Source: Tyzzerella sp. An114
Lineage (GTDB): Bacteria; Bacillota; Clostridia; Lachnospirales; Anaerotignaceae
Length of the DNA: 64,000 nt
Assembly: GCF_002161055.1 (NCBI RefSeq)
Contig: NZ_NFLT01000006.1
Span: forward strand, 62,001 to 126,000
Reading direction: 5' to 3'
Shown: in pieces, positions 42,681 through 51,032 of the stretch
Layout: the number at the start of each line of letters is the position of its first letter
How positions within the stretch are numbered: the first letter of the stretch is position 1
The notes under the pieces: generated by a model
Told to the model about the DNA's origin: nothing
Database searches by the model: none
What the model saw: the letters and a program-made list of their open reading frames with translations, nothing else
Made by a program: the position numbers and the translations under genes

Positions 42681-45600
42681 TTAAATATATATCTCACAAT
42701 TATTTTCAAAGGAATATATTATACAGTCTTTAACGACTTTTCCTGTTATTCTCTCAAGAGCTTTTTTATAGAGTTTAAGCTGTATTTTATATCTCTTTTT
42801 AATTTCATCAACATCAGCTTTATCACTCTTATAGTCTACAAGAACAATACTATCACCTTCATAGAAATAACAGTCAATAATACCATGTATCATAATACTT
42901 TCATTCATATCCTTGTATTCATCTGTACCAAAGACCTCAAAAGGTGTAAGACTTAATGTAAAAGGAATTTCTTTAAACACCTTATTACTTTGTCTTATTC
43001 TCTTTCCCGTTTCAGATTTAAAAAATCTTACAAAAGGATAATTCTTTACAGCCTTAACCTCATCACTATCAAATATACCTTCATCAAAAAGACTATCTAT
43101 AAAATTTTGTATTTCCAAAATAGTATAATCCTTTGAAAAATCAATTTTCTCCATAACAGTATGAATAAGAGTACCTCTAGCCTTTTTTGAAATCTCTTTT
43201 TGTTTATTAAAATCAGGAATTTCAAAATCCTCATCTGTTGAGAATATACTGTCCTCTGAATACTCACTTATATAGGCATTTCTTTTTATCTCTGATATAG
43301 ATATATTTGAAGGAAGAACAGTAGCTTTTATATTAGGATAAGTCCAATTCATTCTGTCTCTTATTTCATTTTTATGACCACTGTAATCTTTTTCACTGTC
43401 AAAATTTCTAAAATCAAAATCATAAATATTTTCTGTATCATCTTTTTTAATCATGGACTCAATTTCACTTTTATCACGGAAGTATATACTCCAATTTGAA
43501 ACATCATCAAAAAGCTCTCTGTTAAAGGAAATATTTTCAGCACCAGCAATATTAAATATTTTCTGACCTTCTCTATGTCTAACGAGAGCAGGCACAACCC
43601 AATCCATATAATTTGAAGCTTTAAGCATTTTATAAGGTGAAAGTGTAAGACCAGCTCCCAATGTATCAGTAATATATCCCATACATTTTTTAGAAATATC
43701 AGATATACTTCCCATAAGTATAAGTTTTTCTTTAGCTCTAGTTAAGGCAACATATAAAACCCTAAGTTCTTCTGATATATTTTCTCTGTCAATTTCTTGA
43801 GCAAGTACAAATTTTGTTATATTTGAATATTTAGCTCTATTTTCAAAATCAATATAATCCCCACCAATTCCCAAATCTTGATGAAGAAGGAGACTGTCTC
43901 TTATATCAGTTTTATTAAAGTTTTTACCCATACCAGCAACTATTACAACAGGAAATTCAAGTCCCTTACTTTTGTGTATAGACATAATTCTAACTATATT
44001 ATCATTTTCACCTGTTATAGAAGCCTCTCCCGCCTCAATATCATTTTTTCTTACTCTCTCAATATATCTAACAAAGTGGAAAAGACCTTTAAAGCTACTA
44101 TTTTCATATTCTTCAGCTTTTTCAATCAAAAGTCTCAAATTAGCCTGTTTTATTTTTCCACCATAAGTTCCACCTACATAGTCAAAGTATCCTGTCTTAT
44201 TATATATCTCTCTTATAATCTCACTTACAGAAGTATACTCTGACAAATCTCTAAAATATTCAAGTATATCAAAGAAATGTTTAAGTTTTTCAGCTGTTTT
44301 ATTATTATTTTCATCAGCAGTTATATAATTTTTAGCACAGTCAAAGAAATTTTCACTTTTTCCTGCAAGTTTAATATCAACAAGTTCATCACCATTAAAT
44401 CTAAAAACAGGAGACCTTAAAACAGCTATAAAAGGTATATCCTGTAATGGATTATCAATTATTTTAAGAAAGTCCATTATAGTTTCAACTTCAACAGTGT
44501 CAAAATATCCGGCTGTCGCCTCAGCATAGGCAGGTATAAGTTCTTTTTCAAAAACTTCAGAAAAAGCATCAGTCCAATTTTTCTTACTTCTCAAAAGTAC
44601 AGTAATATCTCTATACTCTACTTTTCTATATTCCTTAGTTTTCTTATCAAAAACCATATATCCACTATCAATAAGTTCTCTTATCCTCTTTGCAGTGAAA
44701 TATGCTTCAATCTCAGCAGTTCCCACTTCTGCCACATCATCAGAAATATTTTCACTATTTTTCTTTTCTATAACATGAAGTTCAATATCTCCCCCCACAT
44801 TATATTCAGTTTCTGGAAAATTTGCACCGGGATATAAAGCTGCCCTGTCATCGTAAACAATCTCACCTAAATTTTTTGTCATAAGCTGACGGAACAAAAA
44901 GTTTGTGCCATATAGAATATTATCTCTACTTCTAAAATTTTTAAAAAGGTCAATACGTTTTTCAAGACCTTTACCCTCAACACTGAATTTTTCATATTTA
45001 TCCATAAATATTTCAGGTTTAGCCAATCTAAAACGATATATACTCTGTTTTACATCACCAACAAGAAATCTGTTATTTTCTCCTATATCTTTTTTAGATA
45101 TTGCAGACAAAACCATTTCCTGTATAAAATTACTGTCTTGATATTCATCAATAAGTATTTCATCATATCTTTCTTGAAGTTCTTTAGCAACCTTTGAAGG
45201 TATAGGATTATCTATTGTAGAACCTTCCTCAAGTAAAATTTTTATACAGAAATGACCATAGTCGTTAAAGTCCATAATCATTCTTTCACGTTTTTCATTA
45301 TTATATTTTTCAGTGAACACCATCGTTACACGAATAAGTTCTTTTATTACAGGTGCCATTTTTGATATAAGAGAAAGAGAAAATTCAGGTTCAACTTTAA
45401 AATACTTCTCTCCCAAACTGACAAAATTATCTTTAGCATCATTTCTCAATTTTTTTACCATTTCGGCAATATCTTTATACTCACCTTTATACATACCTAT
45501 CTTTTTTGCAAACTCAACATTTTGATAGGCATTATAGCATGATGAAAAAGTATCACCCATATTATTATAAAAATCCATAAGAGCATTATAGTCATCTGTA

Positions 45601-46358
45601 ACAGCATTTTTATAACCTTCAGGACCACTAGGGGAATTAATTATATTAAAAGCCCCCTTAATATCGTTAATTATTCCTTCTGTCTCAAACTTTATATTTT
45701 CACATATAAGTTTTCCCCATTTTGTATCATCAATAGAAATATTTTCATCAATATCAAAATCCTCAAGTATTTCATTAGCCCATTTTTCAGGATAAGGATT
45801 GCTCTGCAAAAATGTATAAACCTTCATAATAATATCACGAAGTCCCGTATCCTTTGTACCTCCACCATAGCTTTCAACAAGGGCTAAAAACTTTTCGTTA
45901 TCCTCACTGTTATAAAGTTCCTCGAAAAGTTCGTCCATAACTTCAGATTTTAAAAGCTCTGTCTCCGCAGTATCAGCAGTTCTGACAGAAGGGTCTATTC
46001 CTGCAATATTATAATTTTCTTTAACTATTTTAAGAAAAAATGAGTCTATTGTTTTTATATCGGCTCTATTTATATAAGTAAGCTGTTTTTGTAAATGTGG
46101 ATTTTCAGGGTCCTCATTAAGTTTTTTAATTATGGCATCGCCTATTCTCTCGCACATCTCACCAGCCGCCGCCTTTGTAAATGTAACAACAAGAAGTCGG
46201 TCTATGTCAAGAGGATTTTCACCCTCTGTTATAAGGCTTATTATACGTTCCACCAAAACAGCAGTCTTTCCAGAACCAGCCGCTGCTGCCACAAGAATAT
46301 CTCCATTTCTCTCATTTATAGCCTGCCATTGTTCATTTGTCCAAGTTCCCTGTCCCAT
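42681..46358 (-). CDS. addA: ATP-dependent helicase/nuclease subunit A
   Basis: 1225 residues, normal length for AddA. It resects double-strand breaks together with AddB. UvrD-type helicase motifs: 'VAAAAGSGKTAVLVERI' (Walker A, about 23-39), 'DRLLVVTFTKAAAGEM', 'LIDEYQDSN' (motif II), 'GDVKQSIYRFRLA', 'MSIHKSKGLEFPVV', 'VALTRAK'. The RecB-like nuclease at the C-terminus shows 'VLVDYKSDKAD' and 'QLKLYKKALE'. Firmicutes usually carry addB directly upstream; here that place is taken by an unrelated small gene. Start follows AAGAGGTG. Confidence 0.95.
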   Translation of the reverse strand: MGQGTWTNEQWQAINERNGDILVAAAAGSGKTAVLVERIISLITEGENPLDIDRLLVVTFTKAAAGEMCERIGDAIIKKLNEDPENPHLQKQLTYINRADIKTIDSFFLKIVKENYNIAGIDPSVRTADTAETELLKSEVMDELFEELYNSEDNEKFLALVESYGGGTKDTGLRDIIMKVYTFLQSNPYPEKWANEILEDFDIDENISIDDTKWGKLICENIKFETEGIINDIKGAFNIINSPSGPEGYKNAVTDDYNALMDFYNNMGDTFSSCYNAYQNVEFAKKIGMYKGEYKDIAEMVKKLRNDAKDNFVSLGEKYFKVEPEFSLSLISKMAPVIKELIRVTMVFTEKYNNEKRERMIMDFNDYGHFCIKILLEEGSTIDNPIPSKVAKELQERYDEILIDEYQDSNFIQEMVLSAISKKDIGENNRFLVGDVKQSIYRFRLAKPEIFMDKYEKFSVEGKGLEKRIDLFKNFRSRDNILYGTNFLFRQLMTKNLGEIVYDDRAALYPGANFPETEYNVGGDIELHVIEKKNSENISDDVAEVGTAEIEAYFTAKRIRELIDSGYMVFDKKTKEYRKVEYRDITVLLRSKKNWTDAFSEVFEKELIPAYAEATAGYFDTVEVETIMDFLKIIDNPLQDIPFIAVLRSPVFRFNGDELVDIKLAGKSENFFDCAKNYITADENNNKTAEKLKHFFDILEYFRDLSEYTSVSEIIREIYNKTGYFDYVGGTYGGKIKQANLRLLIEKAEEYENSSFKGLFHFVRYIERVRKNDIEAGEASITGENDNIVRIMSIHKSKGLEFPVVIVAGMGKNFNKTDIRDSLLLHQDLGIGGDYIDFENRAKYSNITKFVLAQEIDRENISEELRVLYVALTRAKEKLILMGSISDISKKCMGYITDTLGAGLTLSPYKMLKASNYMDWVVPALVRHREGQKIFNIAGAENISFNRELFDDVSNWSIYFRDKSEIESMIKKDDTENIYDFDFRNFDSEKDYSGHKNEIRDRMNWTYPNIKATVLPSNISISEIKRNAYISEYSEDSIFSTDEDFEIPDFNKQKEISKKARGTLIHTVMEKIDFSKDYTILEIQNFIDSLFDEGIFDSDEVKAVKNYPFVRFFKSETGKRIRQSNKVFKEIPFTLSLTPFEVFGTDEYKDMNESIMIHGIIDCYFYEGDSIVLVDYKSDKADVDEIKKRYKIQLKLYKKALERITGKVVKDCIIYSFENNCEIYI

Positions 46359-46388
46359 TTTAACACCTCTTTATTAATTACCTTTAAT

Positions 46389-46979
46389 TTATTCAACAAC
46401 TCTTTCAAGTCTTCTACTTATTGAAATATATTTTGTAAATGAATTATAGAATTCGTTAAAAGAATTATAACAGAAATTTTCAATAAAGGCTAATGCAAAG
46501 GGGCTAAGCTTATCTCTTTGAAAAACATATTTTGCTATTGTAATGGAAAAAAGTCTTTGAAACTCCATTTCATATTCCATTATACATTTATATAAAAGTC
46601 TATAAACTTTCTTTTCTCCCTCATTAAAAAGAAACACATTAAATATATATTTCTCCATAGATTTTGCATCTATAACTTTACTATCAAGTTTAACAGTTTT
46701 CAAAGCATTGTGAATTGCCATAACTTTAAAAAACCGTCTTCCTCTCTCCCTATCCATAAGAAATATATTGTCATAGAAAAAATTATTTTCACATTCTGTC
46801 TCAACAAAATACTCATATATATCAGCTTCAGTACTTTCTATTGAAAACTCAAAAAAATTCATAAAAAAACTATTTTTTATATTCAAAGCTCTATCCAAAT
46901 AAAATTGTTTTCCGCTTTCAATACTTTCACGTATAAACTCTGTCTTTTTTGTGCATATATTTAAAAGAGTAAGTATCAT
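46389..46979 (-). CDS. Hypothetical protein upstream of addA
   Basis: 196 residues, start at 46979 behind GGGAGG. Rich in Phe, Tyr, Glu and Lys, predicted largely helical ('LDRALNIKNSFFMNFFEFSIE', 'KYIFNVFLFNEGEKKVYRLLYKCIMEYEMEF' in part 'GEKKVYRLLYKCIMEYE'), with no signal peptide or membrane span. I recognise no family. It is 30 bp upstream of addA and probably in its operon. It bears no resemblance to AddB, which would be over 1000 residues with a Walker A motif and Fe-S Cys residues. Confidence 0.75.
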   Translation of the reverse strand: MILTLLNICTKKTEFIRESIESGKQFYLDRALNIKNSFFMNFFEFSIESTEADIYEYFVETECENNFFYDNIFLMDRERGRRFFKVMAIHNALKTVKLDSKVIDAKSMEKYIFNVFLFNEGEKKVYRLLYKCIMEYEMEFQRLFSITIAKYVFQRDKLSPFALAFIENFCYNSFNEFYNSFTKYISISRRLERVVE

Positions 46980-47137
46980 TTTTAAAAACCTCCCAAACAT
47001 TTATAAGACCATTTTAAACACATAAAAAACATCATTCAAATTTTTTGTTAGCGTAAAACACCACTATATATTACAAAGCTACTTTACATTACATAATACA
47101 TATTCAAAAAAACTTTATAAAACAATAACAAATAAAA

Positions 47138-47160
47138 AAAGACGGAAAAATCCGTCTTTT
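47138..47160 (-). terminator. Terminator of the downstream mgtE gene
   Basis: AAAAGACGGA-loop-TCCGTCTTTT with T runs, just after the stop codon. Confidence 0.85.
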
Positions 47161-47163
47161 ATT

Positions 47164-48510
47164 TTAGAATATAAATATATTTGAGAGATTAAAAAATATA
47201 AGAAGAGTAATAACATCAACAACAGTTGATATAAAAGGACCTGCCATAATAGCCGGGTCAATTTTTAATTTCTTTGCTATTATAGGCAATATACAGCCAA
47301 CAGTTTTTGCAACAACAACGACACAAACTATACTCAGTGAAACAGTAAAATTAATTAAAAAATTCTGATGACTGAATATCATAAGTCTTAAAAAGTTTAC
47401 ACTACCAAGACATAAACCACAGAGAACACCAACTCTCATTTCTTTCCATATTACTCTAAAAATATCTCTTGTTCTTATTTCGCCTAAAGCCATACCACGA
47501 ATTATAAGAGTAGAAGCCTGACTTCCTGCATTTCCGCCAGTATCCATAAGTAAAGGAACAAATGAGGCAAGTATAACAACAGAGGAAAGTATATCCTCAT
47601 ATTTTCCTATAATACTTCCTGTCAAAGTTCCAGAAACCATAAGTATTAAAAGCCAAAGTATTCTATTTTTAGAAAGTGTCCATACACTTGTTTTTAAATA
47701 CTCGTCTTCAGAAGGCACAAGACCGGACATTTTTTCAATATCCTCTGTACTCTCCTCATCAATAACATCAACAATGTCATCTATTGTTATAATTCCCACA
47801 AGAGCACCTTTCATATCTGTTACAGGCATAGCTATGAGATTATATTTTTTAAAAAGCTGTGCTACATACTCTCTATCATCATCAACATTAACACTTATAT
47901 AATCATCATTCATAAGATTTTTTATAATCTCATCACCTTTTGAAAATATAAGAGTTTTAAGATAAACAACACCTCTCAAATTTCTGTTATCATCAGTAAC
48001 ATAACAGCTATAAAGTGTTTTTTTGTCCTCACCTGTTACTTTTATTATTTTCATAGCTTCATCGACAGTATTTTTAATATTAAGCTCAACATACTCTACT
48101 GTCATAATACTTCCTGCTGAATTTTCAGGATAATTAAGAAGTCTGTTTATAATTTCTCGTCTTCCTGTGTCAGTATTTCTAAGAACCTTTGACACAAGTT
48201 CTGCTGGAGCATCTGATAAGAAATCAACAGCATCATCTATAAAAGCATTGTCTATAATATCTTTTAATTTTTCATCAGATATTTTTTCAACAATATCTTC
48301 TCTGATATCCTCGTCAATATATGTAAGAACTTCGGCACACTGTTCGCTATCCATAATATTAAAAACAAAAATTCTGTTTTCATCGGAAAGCTCCTCCAAA
48401 AATTCTGCAACATTAACAGCATTTGTATCAGCAATTTCTTTTACAAGAGTATCATAATCCTGTGACTGAAAAAGTCTAAAAAGTTCTTTGATAACAAGTA
48501 ATTTATCCAT
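47164..48510 (-). CDS. mgtE: Magnesium transporter MgtE (copy 1)
   Basis: 448 residues. N-terminal acidic helical domain (about 1-130), two CBS domains (about 131-250; 'MKGALVGIITIDDIVDVID'), a connecting helix and five membrane helices (about 285-448). The pore motif 'TGGNAGSQASTLIIRG' is present. The cytosolic domains close the channel when Mg2+ is high. The start at 48510 aligns with the second copy's start; the frame continues to 48561 but includes a hairpin arm and lacks an aligned N-terminus. It lies downstream of copy 2 with its own leader ORF and hairpin between. Confidence 0.93.
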   Translation of the reverse strand: MDKLLVIKELFRLFQSQDYDTLVKEIADTNAVNVAEFLEELSDENRIFVFNIMDSEQCAEVLTYIDEDIREDIVEKISDEKLKDIIDNAFIDDAVDFLSDAPAELVSKVLRNTDTGRREIINRLLNYPENSAGSIMTVEYVELNIKNTVDEAMKIIKVTGEDKKTLYSCYVTDDNRNLRGVVYLKTLIFSKGDEIIKNLMNDDYISVNVDDDREYVAQLFKKYNLIAMPVTDMKGALVGIITIDDIVDVIDEESTEDIEKMSGLVPSEDEYLKTSVWTLSKNRILWLLILMVSGTLTGSIIGKYEDILSSVVILASFVPLLMDTGGNAGSQASTLIIRGMALGEIRTRDIFRVIWKEMRVGVLCGLCLGSVNFLRLMIFSHQNFLINFTVSLSIVCVVVVAKTVGCILPIIAKKLKIDPAIMAGPFISTVVDVITLLIFFNLSNIFIF

Positions 48511-48532
48511 ATATGCCACCATATCTCTTTCC

Positions 48533-48597
48533 CACAGCATTAAAAAGCCTGTGGAAAACAAATATATAAATGTTTATAGAAGGCTTTTTTTGCTGTG
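48533..48597 (-). promoter_or_regulatory. Long hairpin between leader ORF 1 and mgtE copy 1
   Basis: Outer arms CACAGCA/TGCTGTG and inner arms AAAAAGCCT/AGGCTTTTT pair, with further pairing (AAACA/TGTTT) in the loop. The stop codon of the leader ORF (48574) lies within the loop region, and the hairpin ends 22 bp before the mgtE start. The T run is inside the stem, so it could act as an attenuator or as a translation-controlling hairpin. Confidence 0.55.
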
Positions 48598-48657
48598 TAC
48601 AATATTAAATTTTAACGTCAAAAAATAAATATAACTGCACCCATCACAGCCATCCAT
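48574..48657 (-). CDS. 27-residue leader peptide ORF of mgtE copy 1
   Basis: ATG at 48657 is preceded by GTGAGGTGA at correct spacing. The peptide begins 'MDGCDGCSYIYFL' and ends 'KKSLL', with the stop codon inside the hairpin that precedes mgtE. It is too short for a normal gene. Its position, RBS and similarity in start (Met-Asp-Gly, then Gly/Cys/Ser) to the leader ORF of the other mgtE copy suggest a regulatory leader peptide. It lies 31 bp after the copy 2 stop codon, so readthrough from that gene could also drive it. Confidence 0.55.
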   Translation of the reverse strand: MDGCDGCSYIYFLTLKFNIVHSKKSLL

Positions 48658-48688
48658 AAAACTCACCTCACATTTATTTAAACAATAT

Positions 48689-50035
48689 TTAAACAAGAAT
48701 ACCTGCTATATTAAAGAATATAAGTAAAGCAACAGAATCAACTATTGTAGTAATAAGGGGACCTGCCATAATAGCTGGGTCAAATCCGCATTTTTTAGCA
48801 AATATAGGCAAAGTACAACCTATTGATTTGGCAACCACAACAACACAAAGCATACTTACTGAAACTGTAATATTTACAAAGAATTGTTCTGGATGCATAA
48901 CAGTAAGTCTTATAAAGTTAACAATAGAAAGTATTGCACCACTTATTATACCTACACGGAACTCTTTCCATATTACTTTCAAAATATCTTTCATCTCAAT
49001 TTCGCCAAGGGCCATACCACGAATTATAAGGGTAGAAGCCTGACTTCCTGCATTTCCTCCAGTACCCATAAGTAAAGGAACAAATGTTGAAAGAGCAATA
49101 ACTTTAGCAAGAAGGTCATCATATAATCCCATAATAGCTCCAGAAATTGTACCAGAAATCATAAGAACCAAAAGCCAAGGTATACGATTTTTTGCCAGTT
49201 CAAAAACGCTTGTTTTAAGATATTCATCATCAGAAGGCAAAAGAGCGGACATTTTCTCAATATCCTCTGTATTTTCCTGTTCGATAACGTCCACAATATC
49301 GTCTACTGTAATAATTCCAACAAGTCTATTTTCCTTATCAACAACAGGCATAGCTATAAGATTATATTTCTTAAAAAGATGTGATATATACTCCTGGTCA
49401 TCAAGAGTTCCAACAGTAATAATATCATCATTCATAAGCTCTTTAACTATTGTGTCATCATCAGCTAAAATAAGTCTTCTAAGAGGCAAAACCCCTTGAA
49501 GTTTTCTTGAGCTATCTACAACATAACAAGTATAAATTGTTTCCTTGTCAACACCTGTTTTTCTAAGCTGTTCCATAGCCCTTGCAACAGTCATAAGCTC
49601 ATGAAACTGAACAAACTCAATAGTCATAATACTTCCTGCTGAGTTTTCAGGATAGTTAAGAAATTTATTTATAAGCTCTCTTTTGTTTTCATCTGTATTT
49701 CTAAGAACTTTTGTAACAAGATTTGCAGGAGCTTCACTTAAAAAGTCAACAGTATCATCCATGCAAAGCTCATCAACAATATTTCTAACCTCATTATCAG
49801 TGATAGATTTCACAATATGCTCCTGTGTGTCAGAGTCCATATATGAAAATACATCAGCTGCATTATCTTTTGTTAAGAGACGGAAAATAAAAAGCTGTTT
49901 ATCAGCAGGAAGCTCCTCAAAAAACTCTGCAAGGTTTGCAGCATTTTCATCATTAAGCTCCCTTTTAAGTTCAATATAATTTCCAGACTCCATAAGTTTT
50001 ATATATTCATCAAATACTACTTCCATTTCTTCCAC
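48689..50035 (-). CDS. mgtE: Magnesium transporter MgtE (copy 2)
   Basis: 448 residues, same architecture as copy 1: helical N-domain (about 1-130), tandem CBS ('ENRLVGIITVDDIVDVIE'), connecting helix, five membrane helices with 'TGGNAGSQASTLIIRG'. The two copies are clearly related along their whole length, so they arose by duplication. GTG start at 50035 behind GGAGGTGG. It is preceded by a 290-base leader holding a 40-residue ORF and an intrinsic terminator. Confidence 0.95.
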   Translation of the reverse strand: MEEMEVVFDEYIKLMESGNYIELKRELNDENAANLAEFFEELPADKQLFIFRLLTKDNAADVFSYMDSDTQEHIVKSITDNEVRNIVDELCMDDTVDFLSEAPANLVTKVLRNTDENKRELINKFLNYPENSAGSIMTIEFVQFHELMTVARAMEQLRKTGVDKETIYTCYVVDSSRKLQGVLPLRRLILADDDTIVKELMNDDIITVGTLDDQEYISHLFKKYNLIAMPVVDKENRLVGIITVDDIVDVIEQENTEDIEKMSALLPSDDEYLKTSVFELAKNRIPWLLVLMISGTISGAIMGLYDDLLAKVIALSTFVPLLMGTGGNAGSQASTLIIRGMALGEIEMKDILKVIWKEFRVGIISGAILSIVNFIRLTVMHPEQFFVNITVSVSMLCVVVVAKSIGCTLPIFAKKCGFDPAIMAGPLITTIVDSVALLIFFNIAGILV

Positions 50036-50094
50036 TTATGCCACCTCCGTTTATAGTTTATATTTTCTATCAACAGAGCACATAATATTAGTCA

Positions 50095-50127
50095 AACAAA
50101 AAAACATTTCAAAAATATTGAAATGTT
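50095..50127 (-). terminator. Terminator in the leader of mgtE copy 2
   Basis: Perfect 10-bp stem AACATTTCAA/TTGAAATGTT with a 5-base loop, followed by a T run. It is inside the transcript, 60 bp upstream of the mgtE GTG and after the leader ORF, so full-length mRNA needs antitermination. No gene other than the short leader ORF ends here. Confidence 0.85.
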
Positions 50128-50187
50128 GTGGCGAAATGATTTTCATTTAGACATAAAAAGAAAAAAATCGTACTGGTTAAAGACAGG

Positions 50188-50310
50188 TCAAAAAAGGGCA
50201 TACTGATAAAGGCGACCGTCCATGTACGCAGCTTCGCCGAAATTCAAACAATATATTATGTACTCACACAACGGTATACCATCACCGCAACTACTTCCAC
50301 TGCCGTCCAT
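50188..50310 (-). CDS. 40-residue leader peptide ORF of mgtE copy 2
   Basis: ATG at 50310 with GGAGGTGA 6 bp before it, a stronger RBS than most genes here. The peptide begins 'MDGSGSSCGDGIPLCEY' and ends 'RLYQYALF'. The stop codon is followed by a region that can pair with the ORF: CGTACATGG (50228-50220) with CCAGTACG (50176-50169), the latter followed by seven T; GGCGA/TCGCC also pair within the ORF. Such overlap of coding sequence and alternative hairpins is typical of peptide-controlled attenuators. No homologous family is known to me. Confidence 0.6.
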   Translation of the reverse strand: MDGSGSSCGDGIPLCEYIIYCLNFGEAAYMDGRLYQYALF

Positions 50311-50367
50311 GACTGTTCACCTCCGAATAAATTACTTTCAAAAAAGTATATAAACATACTTATTATT

Positions 50368-50396
50368 AGTATATTATCTATTAAAATTTACGTCAA
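50368..50396 (-). promoter_or_regulatory. Promoter of the mgtE copy 2 leader
   Basis: TTGACG (50396-50391), 17 bp, TATACT (50373-50368). Transcription would start near 50361, giving a leader of about 325 bases before mgtE. Confidence 0.7.
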
Positions 50397-50476
50397 CATT
50401 ATTATACACCAAAAATTTTTAAAATTAGGTTAAAAAAGCGTTTAATTTATATAAAATAAATTTAAGAAAAATTTTA

Positions 50477-50506
50477 TAGACAAAATGTATTTATATTATA
50501 TATAAT
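50477..50506 (+). promoter_or_regulatory. Candidate promoter of mscL
   Basis: TAGACA (50477-50482), 18 bp, TATAAT (50501-50506). Confidence 0.5.
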
Positions 50507-50547
50507 GTCATAGAAAAATATACTAAATTAAAGTAACAGGAGGAAAT

Positions 50548-50994
50548 ATGGAGAAAATTAAAACTACACTGGCAGAATTCAAAAAATTTGCCTTTAAAGG
50601 CAATGTAGTAGACATGGCAGTGGGTGTTATAATAGGTGGAGCATTTAGTAAAATTGTGACATCTTTGGTAAATGATATAATAATGCCAATAGTAGGTATA
50701 TTCACAGGTGGGGCAGATTTCAGCGGACTTTTTTATGCTGTTGACGGAAACAAATATGCAACAATAGCAGAGGCAGAAGCTGTTACAGATACAATAAATT
50801 ATGGACTTTTTATATCACAAGTTTTAGACTTTTTAATAATGGCAGCTGTAATATTTGTTGCACTTAAAATCATAACAAGATTTAAGAAAAAACAAGAAGA
50901 AGCACCAAAAATAACAACAAAAGAATGTCCTTACTGTAAAACAAACATACATATAGATGCTACTCGCTGTCCAAACTGTACATCAGAACTTTAA
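50548..50994 (+). CDS. mscL: Large-conductance mechanosensitive channel with C-terminal zinc ribbon
   Basis: 148 residues. Opens under membrane tension to release solutes on osmotic downshock. First helix 'VDMAVGVIIGGAFSKIVTSL' and 'NDIIMPIVG' are canonical; second helix about 88-108. The usual cytoplasmic helix is followed by a four-Cys ribbon, 'CPYCKTNIHIDATRCPNC', in the last 24 residues. That ribbon replaces the ordinary charged tail and would bind zinc. Start follows CAGGAGGA. Confidence 0.95.
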   Translation: MEKIKTTLAEFKKFAFKGNVVDMAVGVIIGGAFSKIVTSLVNDIIMPIVGIFTGGADFSGLFYAVDGNKYATIAEAEAVTDTINYGLFISQVLDFLIMAAVIFVALKIITRFKKKQEEAPKITTKECPYCKTNIHIDATRCPNCTSEL

Positions 50995-50996
50995 TA

Positions 50997-51028
50997 AAAA
51001 AGCAGACTAAAAATTTTAGTCTGCTTTT
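50997..51028. terminator. Bidirectional terminator
   Basis: AAAAGCAGACTAAA and complement with T runs on both strands, between convergent mscL and exonuclease III genes. Confidence 0.88.
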
Positions 51029-51032
51029 AATT

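Noticed and set aside
50036-50360. M-box (ykoK) Mg2+ riboswitch upstream of mgtE
   Set aside because: The conserved AGGTGAGGCTCCT and GCTGCTGCCC cores and the long 3' conserved block are not found; GAGGTGA here is the RBS of the leader ORF. A covariance search is still needed to be certain.
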